DNA of 64,000 nucleotides from Paraburkholderia ferrariae NBRC 106233. GTDB lineage: Bacteria; Pseudomonadota; Gammaproteobacteria; Burkholderiales; Burkholderiaceae. Below are positions 43,499 through 52,781 of the stretch, piece by piece. The stretch's first letter is position 1. Every line of letters begins with the position of its first letter. The notes beneath the pieces are model-generated. The model was not told the origin of the DNA and made no database searches. It was given only the letters and a program-made list of their open reading frames with translations. A program made the position numbers and the translations under genes. The stretch lies in assembly GCF_000685035.1 (NCBI RefSeq), contig NZ_BAYB01000004.1:186001-250000 (forward strand), read 5' to 3'.

Positions 43499-44896
43499 CT
43501 AGACCGCGACCGGACGCGGAAAATACAAGGTGAAAGTCGTCCGTTCGCCGTTGCTTGCGACGTCGACTTTCCCGCGGTGCAGTTCCATGATGGATTTCAC
43601 GATAGCAAGGCCGAGGCCCGCATTTCGGGCTGAACCGTGCCGTGACGCGTCGACCCGATAGAACCGCTCGAAAATCCTTTGGACGTGCTCCGGTGCAATA
43701 GGCTGTCCCTGATTGGTTACCTCGATGACGGCATATTTCGGCGAGTCGAACGACGACAGTTCGACGGAAGACCCGGCGAACGCATGGTCGAGCGCGTTCG
43801 ACACCAGATTGCTGACGGCGCGCCGGAACAAGGTCCCATCCGCAACTATCCGGGCATTCCCTTCTACAGCGATGTGCACACCCGCTTCTTCGGCGAGCCC
43901 CTGAAAGTAGGACGCGAGCCGGCGCAATTCGTTTGCCGCGTCGAACTCTGCGACCTTGATGAGCTGTTGCGCGTTGTCTGTGCGTGCGAGGAACAGCATG
44001 TTTTCAATCATTCGCTGCAGTCGCTCACACTCTTCGATATTGGAGTCGATGAGCGCTTCGTATTCTTCGGTGGTTCGGGTACGTGACAGCGTGACCTGCG
44101 ATGAGCTGATAACGTTGGCGAGAGGCGTACGCATGTCATGCGCAAGGTCGGACGAAAACTGCGAAAGACGGACGAAGGCGCGCTCGAGCCGGTCGAGCAT
44201 GCGATTGACCGAAAACGCGATATCCTGAAGCTCGATTGGGCCTCCCTCGATGTCGAGCCGTTCGCTCAGATTGTGAGCTTCAATCCGTGAAGTTTGACGC
44301 CCAATGCTTCTAACCGGCGAAAAACCCCGCCGGGCGACCGCGTAGCCCAGCGCCCCGACCAGTGCCGCGCCGACGGCCACCGCAAGCCAGATATCTATCC
44401 GGTAGCTTTCCAGCAACGAATGTCGGTCGGCCGCCGCGCGAACGAGCAATACCCGAACCGAATCGCTGGACGGTAACGTTTCATCGGCAAAGACACAGCG
44501 GGATGGACCAATGCCGGGCGGCTCACAGGTATACGGGGTGTTCGGGCGGTGGGCAGCGGGCGTACCCGTCAGGTCGACCGGCGACCTGTCCGAATGCTGA
44601 AGCAGCACGGTGCCTTGCCGGTCGGATATGGCGAGATAAACGCCGGGGTGAGACAGCAGCACCTCGTGGAACACAGAGGGCTTATCGCGCACGGCCTGCG
44701 CTGAACCGGCATCTCGTGCCAGTTGAAGAAACTGGCTAAGCTTGCCGCTGATTTCGATGTCATCGCGTCGCTGCAACTCGGTTGACAGCGCGTTATACAG
44801 GAATGCGCCTGTCAGCGCGAAGACCAGGATGGCGACTGTCGAGAACGCCAGGGTCAATCGTTTGAGCAGGGAATACGAGGACGTACCGGTCGTCAC
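43499..44896 (-). CDS. cusS: Heavy-metal sensor histidine kinase (CusS-like)
   Basis: 465 residues. TM1 about 15-37, a periplasmic sensor of about 140 residues, TM2 near 168-190, HAMP, HisKA with [13 protein letters not shown], and the HATPase ([26 protein letters not shown]). Of the IrlS/CusS type, it senses periplasmic Cu/Ag-like metals. The start overlaps cusR by 4 nt. Confidence 0.93.
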   Translation of the reverse strand: MTTGTSSYSLLKRLTLAFSTVAILVFALTGAFLYNALSTELQRRDDIEISGKLSQFLQLARDAGSAQAVRDKPSVFHEVLLSHPGVYLAISDRQGTVLLQHSDRSPVDLTGTPAAHRPNTPYTCEPPGIGPSRCVFADETLPSSDSVRVLLVRAAADRHSLLESYRIDIWLAVAVGAALVGALGYAVARRGFSPVRSIGRQTSRIEAHNLSERLDIEGGPIELQDIAFSVNRMLDRLERAFVRLSQFSSDLAHDMRTPLANVISSSQVTLSRTRTTEEYEALIDSNIEECERLQRMIENMLFLARTDNAQQLIKVAEFDAANELRRLASYFQGLAEEAGVHIAVEGNARIVADGTLFRRAVSNLVSNALDHAFAGSSVELSSFDSPKYAVIEVTNQGQPIAPEHVQRIFERFYRVDASRHGSARNAGLGLAIVKSIMELHRGKVDVASNGERTTFTLYFPRPVAV

Positions 44897-45564
44897 GAGC
44901 GGTCCTCGAGCACGTAACCCATGCCTCGAACCGTGTGCAGCAACTTTTTATCAAACGAGTTATCAATCTTCGCACGCACGCGCTTGACGGCAACATCGAC
45001 CACATTCGTGTCGCTGTCGAAGTTCATGTCCCAGATTTGCGACGTGATGAACGTGCGGGTCAGGACCTCGCCTTGCCGCTCCGCAAGCAACTGAAGCAGC
45101 GCGAACTCCTGAGCGGTAAGGTCGATGCGGGTCTCACCTCGCCGAACCCTGCGCCTGATGAGGTCCACCTCCAGGTCAGCAATCGTCAGCACGTCGCGAG
45201 GGCCACGCGGCGCACGTCTTAGCAGCGAGCGAATGCGCGCCAGAAACTCCGCATAGGCGAACGGTTTTGACAGGTAGTCGTCGGCGCCGAGCTCAAGTCC
45301 CTCCACCTTGTCTTCGACCGTGTCTCTGGCGGTCAGTAGCAGTACCGGGGTTTGCTTCTGTGCCCTGAGACGCTTAAGCACTTCGAAACCGCCAAGCTCC
45401 GGGAGCATCACGTCGAGGACGACCAGGTCGAAGTTTTCGTGCAAAGCGAGAAAGAGGCCGTCCTTGCCGTTATCGGCGATGTCGACCGTGTAGCTGGCCT
45501 CCGTCAGTCCCTTGTGCAGGTAGGAGGCCATTTTTGGCTCGTCTTCGACTATCAGTATCCGCAT
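44893..45564 (-). CDS. cusR: OmpR-type response regulator (CusR-like)
   Basis: 223 residues. Receiver with [11 protein letters not shown] phospho-Asp and [11 protein letters not shown]-terminal winged helix ([33 protein letters not shown]). Controls metal-resistance promoters, most likely through the box at 45656. Divergent from the cop operon. Confidence 0.93.
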   Translation of the reverse strand: MRILIVEDEPKMASYLHKGLTEASYTVDIADNGKDGLFLALHENFDLVVLDVMLPELGGFEVLKRLRAQKQTPVLLLTARDTVEDKVEGLELGADDYLSKPFAYAEFLARIRSLLRRAPRGPRDVLTIADLEVDLIRRRVRRGETRIDLTAQEFALLQLLAERQGEVLTRTFITSQIWDMNFDSDTNVVDVAVKRVRAKIDNSFDKKLLHTVRGMGYVLEDRS

Positions 45565-45655
45565 GGGAGAGGTCGGCCTGGTGGTCGTCGCCGGTTATGA
45601 GCATTCAATCAGTGTACCCAGCGTAGTGGCGAGAAGGTGTATCGAAAATGACGGG

Positions 45656-45677
45656 AAAATGACAATTTTTTCATCTT
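45656..45677. promoter_or_regulatory. CusR-type box between cusR and the cop operon
   Basis: AAAATGACAA-TT-TTTTCATCTT compared with the CusR box AAAATGACAA-N2-TTGTCATTTT: first half exact, second half 8 of 10. A further AAAATGAC lies 11 nt to the left. It could serve both directions. Confidence 0.65.
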
Positions 45678-45834
45678 CAGCCAACCTGAAAAATTGGTCA
45701 TGTCCCGGCCACCCCTTCGTCACGTACGCGGCGATAAGGTTCGGGGCATGTACCCGGCGAGCCTCTGCTCCCTTAGAGAGCGGGGGTTACGCAATGACAC
45801 ATTCCTGACCTTACAGTCTACTTAACCTGCGTGC

Positions 45835-45840
45835 TAGACT
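45835..45840 (+). promoter_or_regulatory. -10 element directly before the 45849 ORF (leaderless start)
   Basis: TAGACT at 45835-45840, followed by only 8 nt before ATG 45849. Transcription would begin at or within a base or two of the start codon. No SD sequence exists. Confidence 0.55.
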
Positions 45841-45848
45841 TCGCAACC

Positions 45849-46235
45849 ATGTCGTATTGGCGCAAACTTTTCGTCATCGTGCTGCTGATACTGAGCCTTC
45901 CGGTTCAGTCGTTCGCGGCCATCTCCATGAAATGCGAGTCCTCGCATTTCGGGAGCGACGGTGCGTCTGTGCAGCATGCAGATGCCGATGAGGCCACTCA
46001 CAGTCATCATGCGCATGGTGTGATGATGGCCGACGGCGACCATCACGGCCATCATCATGCGCACTCTTGCGCGACGTGCGCGTCTTGTTGCTTCGGCGTA
46101 GCATTATCTGCCATTCCTACGGTGGCAACGCCCGCCGGCATGGCTCATTTTGCGGTTCCGCTCCCTCCCTCGGTCAATGTCGCGTCATTTCTGACAAGTG
46201 GCATCGAACGACCTCCCAAAGCCTCTCTCGCCTAG
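45849..46235 (+). CDS. Exported His/Cys-rich small protein at head of cop operon (CopL-like leader)
   Basis: 128 residues: signal peptide (MSYWRKLFVIVLLILSLPVQ, ending SFAA), a His-rich stretch with HHGHHHAHSCATCASCC, then a hydrophobic/Pro-rich end. ATG 45849 has no SD, and the -10 ends 8 nt earlier. First gene of the group running to copD. Its position and Cys/His content resemble CopL-type leader ORFs needed for copper induction; direct sequence identity was not checked. Confidence 0.7.
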   Translation: MSYWRKLFVIVLLILSLPVQSFAAISMKCESSHFGSDGASVQHADADEATHSHHAHGVMMADGDHHGHHHAHSCATCASCCFGVALSAIPTVATPAGMAHFAVPLPPSVNVASFLTSGIERPPKASLA

Positions 46236-46277
46236 CCCTTTGTCGCGGCCTCTGGCTGCGATGTGCAATTTCGCCCT

Positions 46278-46298
46278 GATGGCCGTGCTCCGGCCATC
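46278..46298 (+). other. Hairpin between leader ORF and next gene
   Basis: GATGGCC (46278-46284), loop GTGCTCC, GGCCATC (46292-46298): perfect 7-bp stem located 26 nt before the ATG at 46325. No T-tract. Confidence 0.6.
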
Positions 46299-46324
46299 CA
46301 GGTGACTGACGACGAGAAAAATCC

Positions 46325-46627
46325 ATGCGAATGTTTATCGCCGCGCTGCTGAGCGCGGCGGCATTGTTGCCAGCGCTTGTGCATGCCACCACTACGTTTC
46401 CAGACCCGACCGACGCTGCCGCATCGGTTCCGGCTGTCAGCGTGCCGTCCGCCTTTGCGGGCTACCAGCCATACCGCGACCAGAAGGCGCCTACCTGGCA
46501 GGAGCTCAACCGTTCCGTGACAAGTTCATCCGGCATGAAAGGGATGAGCCACGGCAACACGCCGGGCGGCAGCACCGACGCCAAGAAGAACGAACACAGC
46601 TCCAGACACGAGGAACCGGCGAAATGA
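46325..46627 (+). CDS. Small exported protein of the cop operon
   Basis: 100 residues: signal peptide ending VHA, then a Pro/Ala-rich mature part with SAFAGYQPYRDQKAPTWQEL and a Met/His/Lys tail. The YxPYRDxxxxxWxExN pattern recurs in proteins next to CusC-type channels in Burkholderia. It overlaps the next gene by 4 nt. Role unknown, probably periplasmic. Confidence 0.75.
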   Translation: MRMFIAALLSAAALLPALVHATTTFPDPTDAAASVPAVSVPSAFAGYQPYRDQKAPTWQELNRSVTSSSGMKGMSHGNTPGGSTDAKKNEHSSRHEEPAK

Positions 46628-48057
46628 CGCGGCATTTCTTTTCGGGCGGCCGCATCCTTGCGGTCGCCAGCGCGATGGTTTTCCTTGCAGGCTGTACGAC
46701 CTTTTCGAAGGACGGTGGCTTCAATACCGTTTCAACCACCGCCTCCGAGCGTCTGGGGAAAGATGCCGTACTGGTGAAGACCGACGAGGACCGGGACGCG
46801 GTTGCAAAGCGCACGCAGGAACTGCTTTCCAGGCCATTGAGCATGGACGACGCCGTGCAAATCGCTTTGCTGAACAACCGGGGCCTGCAGGCTTCGTATG
46901 GCGAACTCGGCATATCTGAGGCGGACCTGGTTCAGGCCGGACGGCTGCCGAACCCCGGTTTTAGTTTTAGCCGCACTCACGGGGGTAACGACCTGAGCAT
47001 CAATCGCACGTTCACGCTCGGATTGTTGAACGTGCTCACATTGCAGCTGGCGACGCGCATCGAGGGTCGCCGCTTCGAGCAGACCAGGCTCCTGGCGACA
47101 GACGCGATGCTCAAGGTTGCCGCCGACGCGCGACGAGCCTACGTCAACGCTGTCGCTGCCGGGCAATCTACGGCATATGCCGCGCAGGTGAAGGATTCGG
47201 CGGAGGCTGGTGCCGAACTGGCGTTGCGTATGCAACAGGCCGGTAACTTCAGCAAACTCGACTACGCTCGCGAGCAGGCGTTTTACGCAGACGCGGTGGC
47301 GCAACTCGCAAGAACGCGGCAGCAGTCGGTTTCTGCGCGGGAAAAGCTTACGCGCACGATGGGCCTGTGGGGCGCCGGGACGCAGTACACGCTTCCCGAA
47401 CGCCTGCCAGACTTGCCCAGGAACCGCCCAGAGCTGAATGACCTCGAGAGCTTCGCGATGCAGAACCGGCTGGACATCCAGGCCGCGAAGCTGCAGACGC
47501 AGAGTGTCGCAAGCTCGTTGGGTCTCAGCAAGGCGACGCGTTTCATCAACGCGCTGGACGTCGGGTATCAGAACAATTTCACGACTTCCGACGGCCATGA
47601 ACAGGGCTATGAAATCAGCGTCGAGATTCCCATTTTTAACTGGGGCGGTTCGAAGGTTGCGCGCGCCGAAGCGATTTACATGCAGTCGGTCAACCGCGTC
47701 GCCGAGACAGCGATTAACGCGAGGTCCGAAGTCCGGGAGTCGTATTCGGCCTATGTCACCGATTACGACGTGGCGAAGCACTATCGCGACGAAGTCGTAC
47801 CCATCCGCAAGACGATTTCCGACGAACTGCTGCTTCGCTACAACGGCATGCTCGCGAGCGTGTTCGAGCTGCTGTCCGATTCGCGTGACCAGGTCGGCGC
47901 GGTGAACAGCTACATCGACGCGTTGAAGGACTACTGGCTCGCGGAGACTGACCTGCAGCAGGCAGTCGGTGGCCGTCTCCCGTCGCTCGCGATGGCCCCG
48001 GCGCCGTCAGCACCCACGACGCAACCGGCGTCGCCTACAGATTCCGAAGGTAAATGA
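46624..48057 (+). CDS. Outer-membrane TolC-family lipoprotein
   Basis: 477 residues. Lipobox LAGCTT with lipidated Cys about 24. TolC repeats: LSMDDAVQIALLNNRGLQAS, QAGRLPNPGFSFS, IEGRRFEQTRLLATDAML, VEIPIFNWGG. It forms an outer-membrane export duct. Here it is not followed by RND genes but by a multicopper oxidase, unlike the second channel at 52782. The gap to the oxidase ATG is 1 nt. Confidence 0.9.
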   Translation: MTRHFFSGGRILAVASAMVFLAGCTTFSKDGGFNTVSTTASERLGKDAVLVKTDEDRDAVAKRTQELLSRPLSMDDAVQIALLNNRGLQASYGELGISEADLVQAGRLPNPGFSFSRTHGGNDLSINRTFTLGLLNVLTLQLATRIEGRRFEQTRLLATDAMLKVAADARRAYVNAVAAGQSTAYAAQVKDSAEAGAELALRMQQAGNFSKLDYAREQAFYADAVAQLARTRQQSVSAREKLTRTMGLWGAGTQYTLPERLPDLPRNRPELNDLESFAMQNRLDIQAAKLQTQSVASSLGLSKATRFINALDVGYQNNFTTSDGHEQGYEISVEIPIFNWGGSKVARAEAIYMQSVNRVAETAINARSEVRESYSAYVTDYDVAKHYRDEVVPIRKTISDELLLRYNGMLASVFELLSDSRDQVGAVNSYIDALKDYWLAETDLQQAVGGRLPSLAMAPAPSAPTTQPASPTDSEGK

Positions 48058-48058
48058 A

Positions 48059-49354
48059 ATGGTGTCACGTCGAAATTTTCTTGGCGGCTCGGGGGCCGCG
48101 CTGCTAGGAGCAGCATTGGTGAGCAAGGCGGGTGCTGCGTCGTTGCCTGAGGCGCCCACGATGGCCAAGGCCACCATGCAACCGCCGCTCACGCCTCCCA
48201 ATGGCCGTCCGTACACGCCCGTTGCCACACTGAACGGCTGGTCGCTGCCGTGGCGCATGAAGAACGGCTGGAAGGAGTTTCACCTGATTGCTGAGCCTGT
48301 CGTACGCGAAATGGCGCCGGGCATGAATGCGAATCTTTGGGGCTACAACGGACAGGCCCCGGGCCCAACCATCGAGGCAGTGGAAGGCGATAAGGTCCGC
48401 ATCTTCGTGACGAACAAGCTGCCGGAGCACACCACCGTTCACTGGCACGGGATGCTGTTGCCGTCGGGAATGGATGGTGTCGGAGGGCTCACGCAACCAC
48501 ATATCCCCCCAGGCAAGACTTTCGTCTACGAATTCCAGCTCGAGAAGCACGGCACCTTCATGTATCACCCGCACGCCGACGAGATGGTGCAGATGGCGAT
48601 GGGGATGATGGGGACGTTCATCGTTCATCCGAAAGACCCCAGCGTCATGCAGGTCGACCGTGACTTCGTGTTCATCATGTCCGCGTACGACATCGACCCG
48701 GGCAGCTTTACGCCGCGCGTCAATGAGATGACCGACTTCAACATGTGGACCTGGAATTCGCGGGTCTTTCCGGGCATCGACCCGTTGCCGGTACGTGCCG
48801 AAGACCGCGTGCGCATCCGGTTCGGCAATCTGACGATGACCAATCACCCCATCCATCTGCACGGCTATCACTTCGAGGTCGCGGGCACGGATGGCGGATG
48901 GATTCCGCCGGCCGCGCGCTGGCCTGAGGTGACCGCCGATGTCGCGGTCGGCCAGATGCGCGCCATCGAATTCACGGCGAACCGGCCCGGCGACTGGGCG
49001 TTCCATTGCCACAAGTCCCACCACACGATGAATGCGATGGGGCACTCCGTACCCAACCTGATTGGCGTGCCGCAGAAGGACCTCGCGAAACGCATCAACA
49101 AACTCGTACCGGACTACATGGCGATGGGCAGCACAGGTGGCGCGATGGGCGAGATGGAGATGCCACTGCCCGACAACACGCTGCCGATGATGACCGGTAA
49201 AGGTCCGTTTGGCCCGCTGGAAATGGGCGGCATGTTCACCGTCGTGAAGGTGCGCGAGGGACTGGGCCGCAAGGACTACCGCGACCCGGGCTGGTTCAAA
49301 CACCCCAAAGGGACAGTTGCCTACGAATACACCGGAGAGATGCCGGACAGCTGA
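48059..49354 (+). CDS. Tat-exported multicopper oxidase (copper oxidase)
   Basis: 431 residues. Tat signal SRRNFLGGSGAALLGAAL. Copper ligands: HWHG at 128-131, HPHAD at 170-174, HPIHLHG at 263-269 and HCHKSHH at 316-322, so the T1 and trinuclear sites look complete. Oxidises Cu(I) to less toxic Cu(II) in the periplasm. The start at 48059 leaves one base after the upstream stop. A Met-rich C-terminal loop (GAMGEMEMPLPDNTLPMMTG) may bind substrate copper. Confidence 0.93.
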   Translation: MVSRRNFLGGSGAALLGAALVSKAGAASLPEAPTMAKATMQPPLTPPNGRPYTPVATLNGWSLPWRMKNGWKEFHLIAEPVVREMAPGMNANLWGYNGQAPGPTIEAVEGDKVRIFVTNKLPEHTTVHWHGMLLPSGMDGVGGLTQPHIPPGKTFVYEFQLEKHGTFMYHPHADEMVQMAMGMMGTFIVHPKDPSVMQVDRDFVFIMSAYDIDPGSFTPRVNEMTDFNMWTWNSRVFPGIDPLPVRAEDRVRIRFGNLTMTNHPIHLHGYHFEVAGTDGGWIPPAARWPEVTADVAVGQMRAIEFTANRPGDWAFHCHKSHHTMNAMGHSVPNLIGVPQKDLAKRINKLVPDYMAMGSTGGAMGEMEMPLPDNTLPMMTGKGPFGPLEMGGMFTVVKVREGLGRKDYRDPGWFKHPKGTVAYEYTGEMPDS

Positions 49355-49418
49355 TTTTCCGTCTCGTCGGATTTTGTGGTCCGGCTCAATTTTTTATTTC
49401 AACGCAGGAGAAAGAGTG

Positions 49419-49769
49419 ATGAAGAACGTATTTGCTTCGATTGCAGTTAGCTGCGCTTTGGCAATTTCGGGCTCGGCCTATGCGGCTGGCGAAATGGGCA
49501 ACATGGACATGGGTGGCAGCGGCGCCAGGCAGGCTGGCGATGCAAAGGCTGGCATGTCGCATGGGGAAATCAAGAAAGTCGACGCCGCAGCCGGAAAGCT
49601 GGCCATCAAGCACGGTCCGCTGGAAAACCTGGGCATGGACGCCATGACCATGGTTTTCAAGGTCAAGGACCCGGCGATGATTTCGCAGGTCAAGGTCGGC
49701 GACAGGATTGATTTCGTGGCCGAAGAAGTAGACGGCGCACTGACGGTGACGAAGCTGCAGAAGAAGTAA
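49419..49769 (+). CDS. Periplasmic CusF-like copper-binding protein (Met replaces Trp)
   Basis: 116 residues with signal peptide ending AYAAG, a Met-rich linker, then the CusF fold: IKHGPLENLGMDAMTMVFKV. The His and the two Met ligands (MTM) are present, but the residue equivalent to E. coli CusF Trp44 is Met. AGGAGAAAGAGTG precedes ATG 49419. Binds Cu(I) and probably feeds an exporter or the oxidase. Confidence 0.9.
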   Translation: MKNVFASIAVSCALAISGSAYAAGEMGNMDMGGSGARQAGDAKAGMSHGEIKKVDAAAGKLAIKHGPLENLGMDAMTMVFKVKDPAMISQVKVGDRIDFVAEEVDGALTVTKLQKK

Positions 49770-49836
49770 GGGTTCACCGGGTGTTGCGACCACAGGCAAG
49801 CAACACCCACTTTGACTATTCAGGATGCGCAAGAAC

Positions 49837-50211
49837 ATGAAAACATTCACTCGCAAGCGGCTCACGGGGCTGGCTACGGCGGCCGCCATCGCGCTGATGC
49901 CGGCTGCCGCGTTCGCACACGGCAAGCTCGAAAACGCCGTTCCTGCGGCCGGTAGCACCCTCGATGCGGCACCGGATGCACTGCGGCTTACTTTCAACGA
50001 AGACCTTGAGTCCACTTTCAGCACGGTGAAAGTGTCCGATGCAAACGGCGCCGCCGTGACCAAAGAAAAGGCCAAGGTCGACGCTTCTAACCCGCGCGTG
50101 CTGGCGATAGCTCTTCCGAAGTTGTCATCCGGTTCCTACTCTGTGCAATGGTCTGTCATGACCCATGATGCCCATAAGACCAAGGGCAAGTACACCTTCC
50201 AGGTGAAGTGA
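49837..50211 (+). CDS. copC: Periplasmic copper-binding protein CopC
   Basis: 124 residues. The signal peptide ends AAAFA, leaving His as the mature N-terminus (HGKLENAVPAAGSTL), a feature of Cu(II)-binding CopC. The second ligand region is SVMTHDAHKTKG. Beta-sandwich of normal length. ATG 49837 is chosen so that the charged n-region begins MKTFTRKR; ATG 49825 is possible. The stop overlaps copD. Confidence 0.9.
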   Translation: MKTFTRKRLTGLATAAAIALMPAAAFAHGKLENAVPAAGSTLDAAPDALRLTFNEDLESTFSTVKVSDANGAAVTKEKAKVDASNPRVLAIALPKLSSGSYSVQWSVMTHDAHKTKGKYTFQVK

Positions 50212-51152
50212 TGAACGACGGTCTCCTTGGCATCCTGCGGCTTGCTTTCGTTGCGCTGCAAAACCTTAGCTTTGCGGTTGCCGTAGGTGTACTGCTCAGT
50301 GACCGGTGGCTCGCACGCAAAACGTCTCCGTGGCAGGCGGGCGTAAGCCGCCGGCTTGTTAGCGCCCTGCGTATTGCATCTGCCGGCGCGCTGCTGTCGA
50401 GCACGTTCGCCTTCTGGATTCATTGTGCGTTGATGAGCGAGTCCACACTTCCTGAGGCGGGGTCCGCTGTCCGCTCGATGCTGGTCGAGACCGGTTTTGG
50501 TCACGCATGGCTTGTCGGCGCCGGGCTGATGCTATGTGTGGTCATTCTTTCCTTTATCCAGACAGGGAAATCAATCCGGTTTTCTCTGGCCATCTGGTTG
50601 GCGCTTGGCGGTGTCGCGTTGGCGCGCAGCAACGGAGGACATCCAGTCGATGCTGGCTTGTTCAGTCTACCGGTATGGGCGGACTGGGTACATCTGCTCG
50701 CCATCAGTGCGTGGGTGGGGCTTGTGCTGGTTACGACGTACGTTGTTGCGCCACGTTTTTTCAAAGCTCCGGGCAGCGACCGCGTAAATAGCGCTGCATA
50801 TATCCAGTCTTTGTCGGATGCCGCAACGCTTGCGCTGGTTATTCTTTTTGCCACAGGCGCCTATAACGGCTGGCGCGGTGTCAGGTCGCCTGGCGAGCTT
50901 CTGGAATCGGGCTACGGACAGATTCTGTTGTTGAAACTCGCGCTGGTGTTCGTGGCTGCAGTCCTCGGAGGACACAACCGTTTCTTTGAGATGCCCAAGC
51001 TGCTCGCATCGTTGAAGAATGCCTCCCCGACGTCACCCCTGAAGCCTCTAAAACGCTTTGCCGCCGTGTTGCATATCGAATCGGTGGTACTGGCAGGGGT
51101 GCTGGTCGCCGCTGCGATACTGGTCTCCAGTCCACTACCCGGTACGTCGTAG
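50211..51152 (+). CDS. copD: Inner-membrane copper protein CopD
   Basis: 313 residues, eight membrane helices of the CopD type (VHLLAISAWVGLVLVTTYVV with the family His; FATGAYNGWRGV; HNRFFEMPKL). Paired with CopC for copper transfer across the inner membrane. TGATG overlap with copC. Last gene before the terminator at 51258. Confidence 0.9.
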   Translation: MNDGLLGILRLAFVALQNLSFAVAVGVLLSDRWLARKTSPWQAGVSRRLVSALRIASAGALLSSTFAFWIHCALMSESTLPEAGSAVRSMLVETGFGHAWLVGAGLMLCVVILSFIQTGKSIRFSLAIWLALGGVALARSNGGHPVDAGLFSLPVWADWVHLLAISAWVGLVLVTTYVVAPRFFKAPGSDRVNSAAYIQSLSDAATLALVILFATGAYNGWRGVRSPGELLESGYGQILLLKLALVFVAAVLGGHNRFFEMPKLLASLKNASPTSPLKPLKRFAAVLHIESVVLAGVLVAAAILVSSPLPGTS

Positions 51153-51527
51153 TCCGTTCGCTAGTTGTTTCTCACGTCCACGCAGATGGTCACCGCCGCA
51201 GGGTCAATAAAGGCTGCATCCTGCCCGATTGACTTCAGGCAAAGGCCATCTTTTACGGGACCCGACAGCACGTCGGGTCCTTTTTTTATCCGATAACACG
51301 GGCAGACCCCGTCTTTCAGGGCGGGAGGACGTCAATTCCCGTGCGTCGTCGTTAGCGGAATTCGCGTTCGTGACTTCCGAGCTGAAGCCAACATGCATGG
51401 CTCTGAACCTGTCGTTCGGATGGCTAAAAAGTCATTTCTGCGTCACGGCTCGTTCAGACGTCAATGTCCAGAATAGAAACCGTTCGGAATCGACTCTTAT
51501 CGATTTCACATCGCTCTGGAGGAGTAC
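51153..51527. other. Intergenic stretch with terminator and promoter region
   Basis: Contains the cop-operon terminator (51258-51287). No gene seen before the DUF4148 gene. Confidence 0.5.
51258..51287 (+). terminator. Rho-independent terminator of the cop operon
   Basis: GGACCCGAC (51258-51266), loop AGCAC, GTCGGGTCC (51272-51280), then seven T. Perfect 9-bp stem. Confidence 0.92.
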
Positions 51528-51863
51528 ATGAAGCTCGAAACTATCGCCGCCACGCTCATCGCTGCAACGCTCGCCACGTCCGCATTTGCCGATGCCGACC
51601 ACGACTACCCTGAATCTACCGCTTCGACCACGTTACCGTCCGCGAGCGGCGCCAGTCAGTCGACGTCCAATGCGACGGCTCCGACCATCCAGCCACAGCG
51701 GCAAGGAAATACCAGAGAGCAGGTAGTGCAGGAGCTGATTCAGGCGAGACGCGATGGTCTGGTCCCTGCGGGTCACACCGACTATCCGCCAGGTCAGGCG
51801 ACGATTGAGCGCAATCGGGCCCGCATAAGGGCCAACCCTCCGACATGGGCTAATCGGCAGTAA
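51528..51863 (+). CDS. DUF4148 exported protein
   Basis: 111 residues: signal peptide ending AFA, a Ser/Thr-rich linker, then NTREQVVQELIQARRDGLVP and TDYPPGQATIERNRARIRAN. GGAGGAG precedes the ATG. A relative of the gene at 26588. No link to copper is known beyond its position. Confidence 0.85.
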   Translation: MKLETIAATLIAATLATSAFADADHDYPESTASTTLPSASGASQSTSNATAPTIQPQRQGNTREQVVQELIQARRDGLVPAGHTDYPPGQATIERNRARIRANPPTWANRQ

Positions 51864-51963
51864 AGCAATTATTCCGATGACGGCAACGTCGCGAGTAGGT
51901 CTGGCGACGCGCAGACCGGGGAGCCCCAGCCGGAGATGCCGAAATACCTTTTCTGGTCCGAAG

Positions 51964-52176
51964 ATGCAGATGCCTTCCGTAGCCTATGTGCGCATCATCG
52001 CAATGACAGCAGTTGTTGTCGCGCTTGCTGGCTGCGCGAGCGCCGCCACGTCGACTCTGCCGGTCGTCGATAGCGGGCAAGACCCGGATTCACCCTCGGG
52101 TAAGACGCCGCAATTGCCGACTTCCTATCCGTGTCAAAACCTGCACGTGCAAATACCGAGCTGTCCGCCGCGATAG
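51964..52176 (+). CDS. Small lipoprotein
   Basis: 70 residues: lipoprotein signal with lipobox ALAGC (Cys about 23), then a short Pro/Ser-rich tail with two Cys (YPCQN, PSCPP). The start at 51964 is uncertain as no clear SD is present. No family recognised. Confidence 0.55.
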   Translation: MQMPSVAYVRIIAMTAVVVALAGCASAATSTLPVVDSGQDPDSPSGKTPQLPTSYPCQNLHVQIPSCPPR

Positions 52177-52313
52177 CGTGCGACGCGAATGCTCCGCGCG
52201 CCGTGCCGGCGCCGGGCGCTTGCGTTCCTTCCGCCCAATCGCCAGTCGGTCTGCAGTGTGCGGTGAGCGACGCTGGCGGAAAATTTCCCGGGACCTGGAT
52301 AAAATGGCTCGGC

Positions 52314-52319
52314 TATAAT
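52314..52319 (+). promoter_or_regulatory. -10 element directly before the 52327 ORF (leaderless start)
   Basis: TATAAT at 52314-52319, a perfect consensus, then 7 nt to ATG 52327. The transcript would begin at about the A of the start codon. No SD present, and no good -35 at 16-18 bp, which suggests an activator. Confidence 0.65.
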
Positions 52320-52326
52320 CCCAGCC

Positions 52327-52689
52327 ATGAAATTTCTCCGGACATTGCTCCTCCTGTTGCTCTGTGCCGCGCTTCCCATCAGTGGGCTGGCGGCCAGCGG
52401 CTTGACCGGAGAATGTCCGATGCAGATGAGCATGGGCTCCGACGATGCTAGTGCGATGTCTTCGGAGATGCCTGGCTGCGAAACCATGAAATCATCGCAG
52501 CCAGGGAAAGCCAAAGGCTTGTTCTGCAAGGTAACTGCGCAATGCCAGCTCGGTAGCCTGTATCACCCGGTATCCCGCACCGAGGTTTCTCGTCCCGCCG
52601 GGCTGTCCAGCCCAGTTGTTTTCCATTACGCGCAGTCCCTGTCCGTCCGTGAACCGGGCGGTTTCTGGCGACCTCCTCGCGCCATCTAA
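52327..52689 (+). CDS. Exported Cys/Met-rich small protein before cusCBA (leader-type)
   Basis: 120 residues: signal peptide (MKFLRTLLLLLLCAALPISG, ending AAS), then GECPMQMSMGSDDASAMSSE, PGCETMK, LFCKVTAQCQLGSLYH. Five Cys in total and a Met cluster fit copper binding. It precedes cusC by 92 nt holding two hairpins. Same layout as the ORFs at 45849 and 61164. No firm family. Confidence 0.7.
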   Translation: MKFLRTLLLLLLCAALPISGLAASGLTGECPMQMSMGSDDASAMSSEMPGCETMKSSQPGKAKGLFCKVTAQCQLGSLYHPVSRTEVSRPAGLSSPVVFHYAQSLSVREPGGFWRPPRAI

Positions 52690-52705
52690 TCCCTTTGTGA
52701 CAGGT

Positions 52706-52744
52706 TCGCCGCGTTTGCGGCGAGGTCGTCCTGCGTCCAGGACG
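52706..52744 (+). other. Two adjacent hairpins between leader ORF and cusC
   Basis: First: TCGCCGC (52706-52712), loop GTTT, GCGGCGA (52717-52723). Second: CGTCCTG (52727-52733), loop CGTC, CAGGACG (52738-52744). Both are perfect 7-bp stems and neither has a T-tract, so they look like RNA control elements or stabilisers. Confidence 0.7.
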
Positions 52745-52781
52745 TGGATTCCCGTTGGGAGTCCGCCGTTGGGGTTAGAAC

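Noticed and set aside
46732..47781. 349-codon minus-strand frame inside the TolC-family gene
   Set aside because: Antisense shadow, no recognisable domain.
48104..49303. 399-codon minus-strand frame inside the multicopper oxidase gene
   Set aside because: The oxidase has all copper motifs; the antisense product is His/Arg-rich noise.
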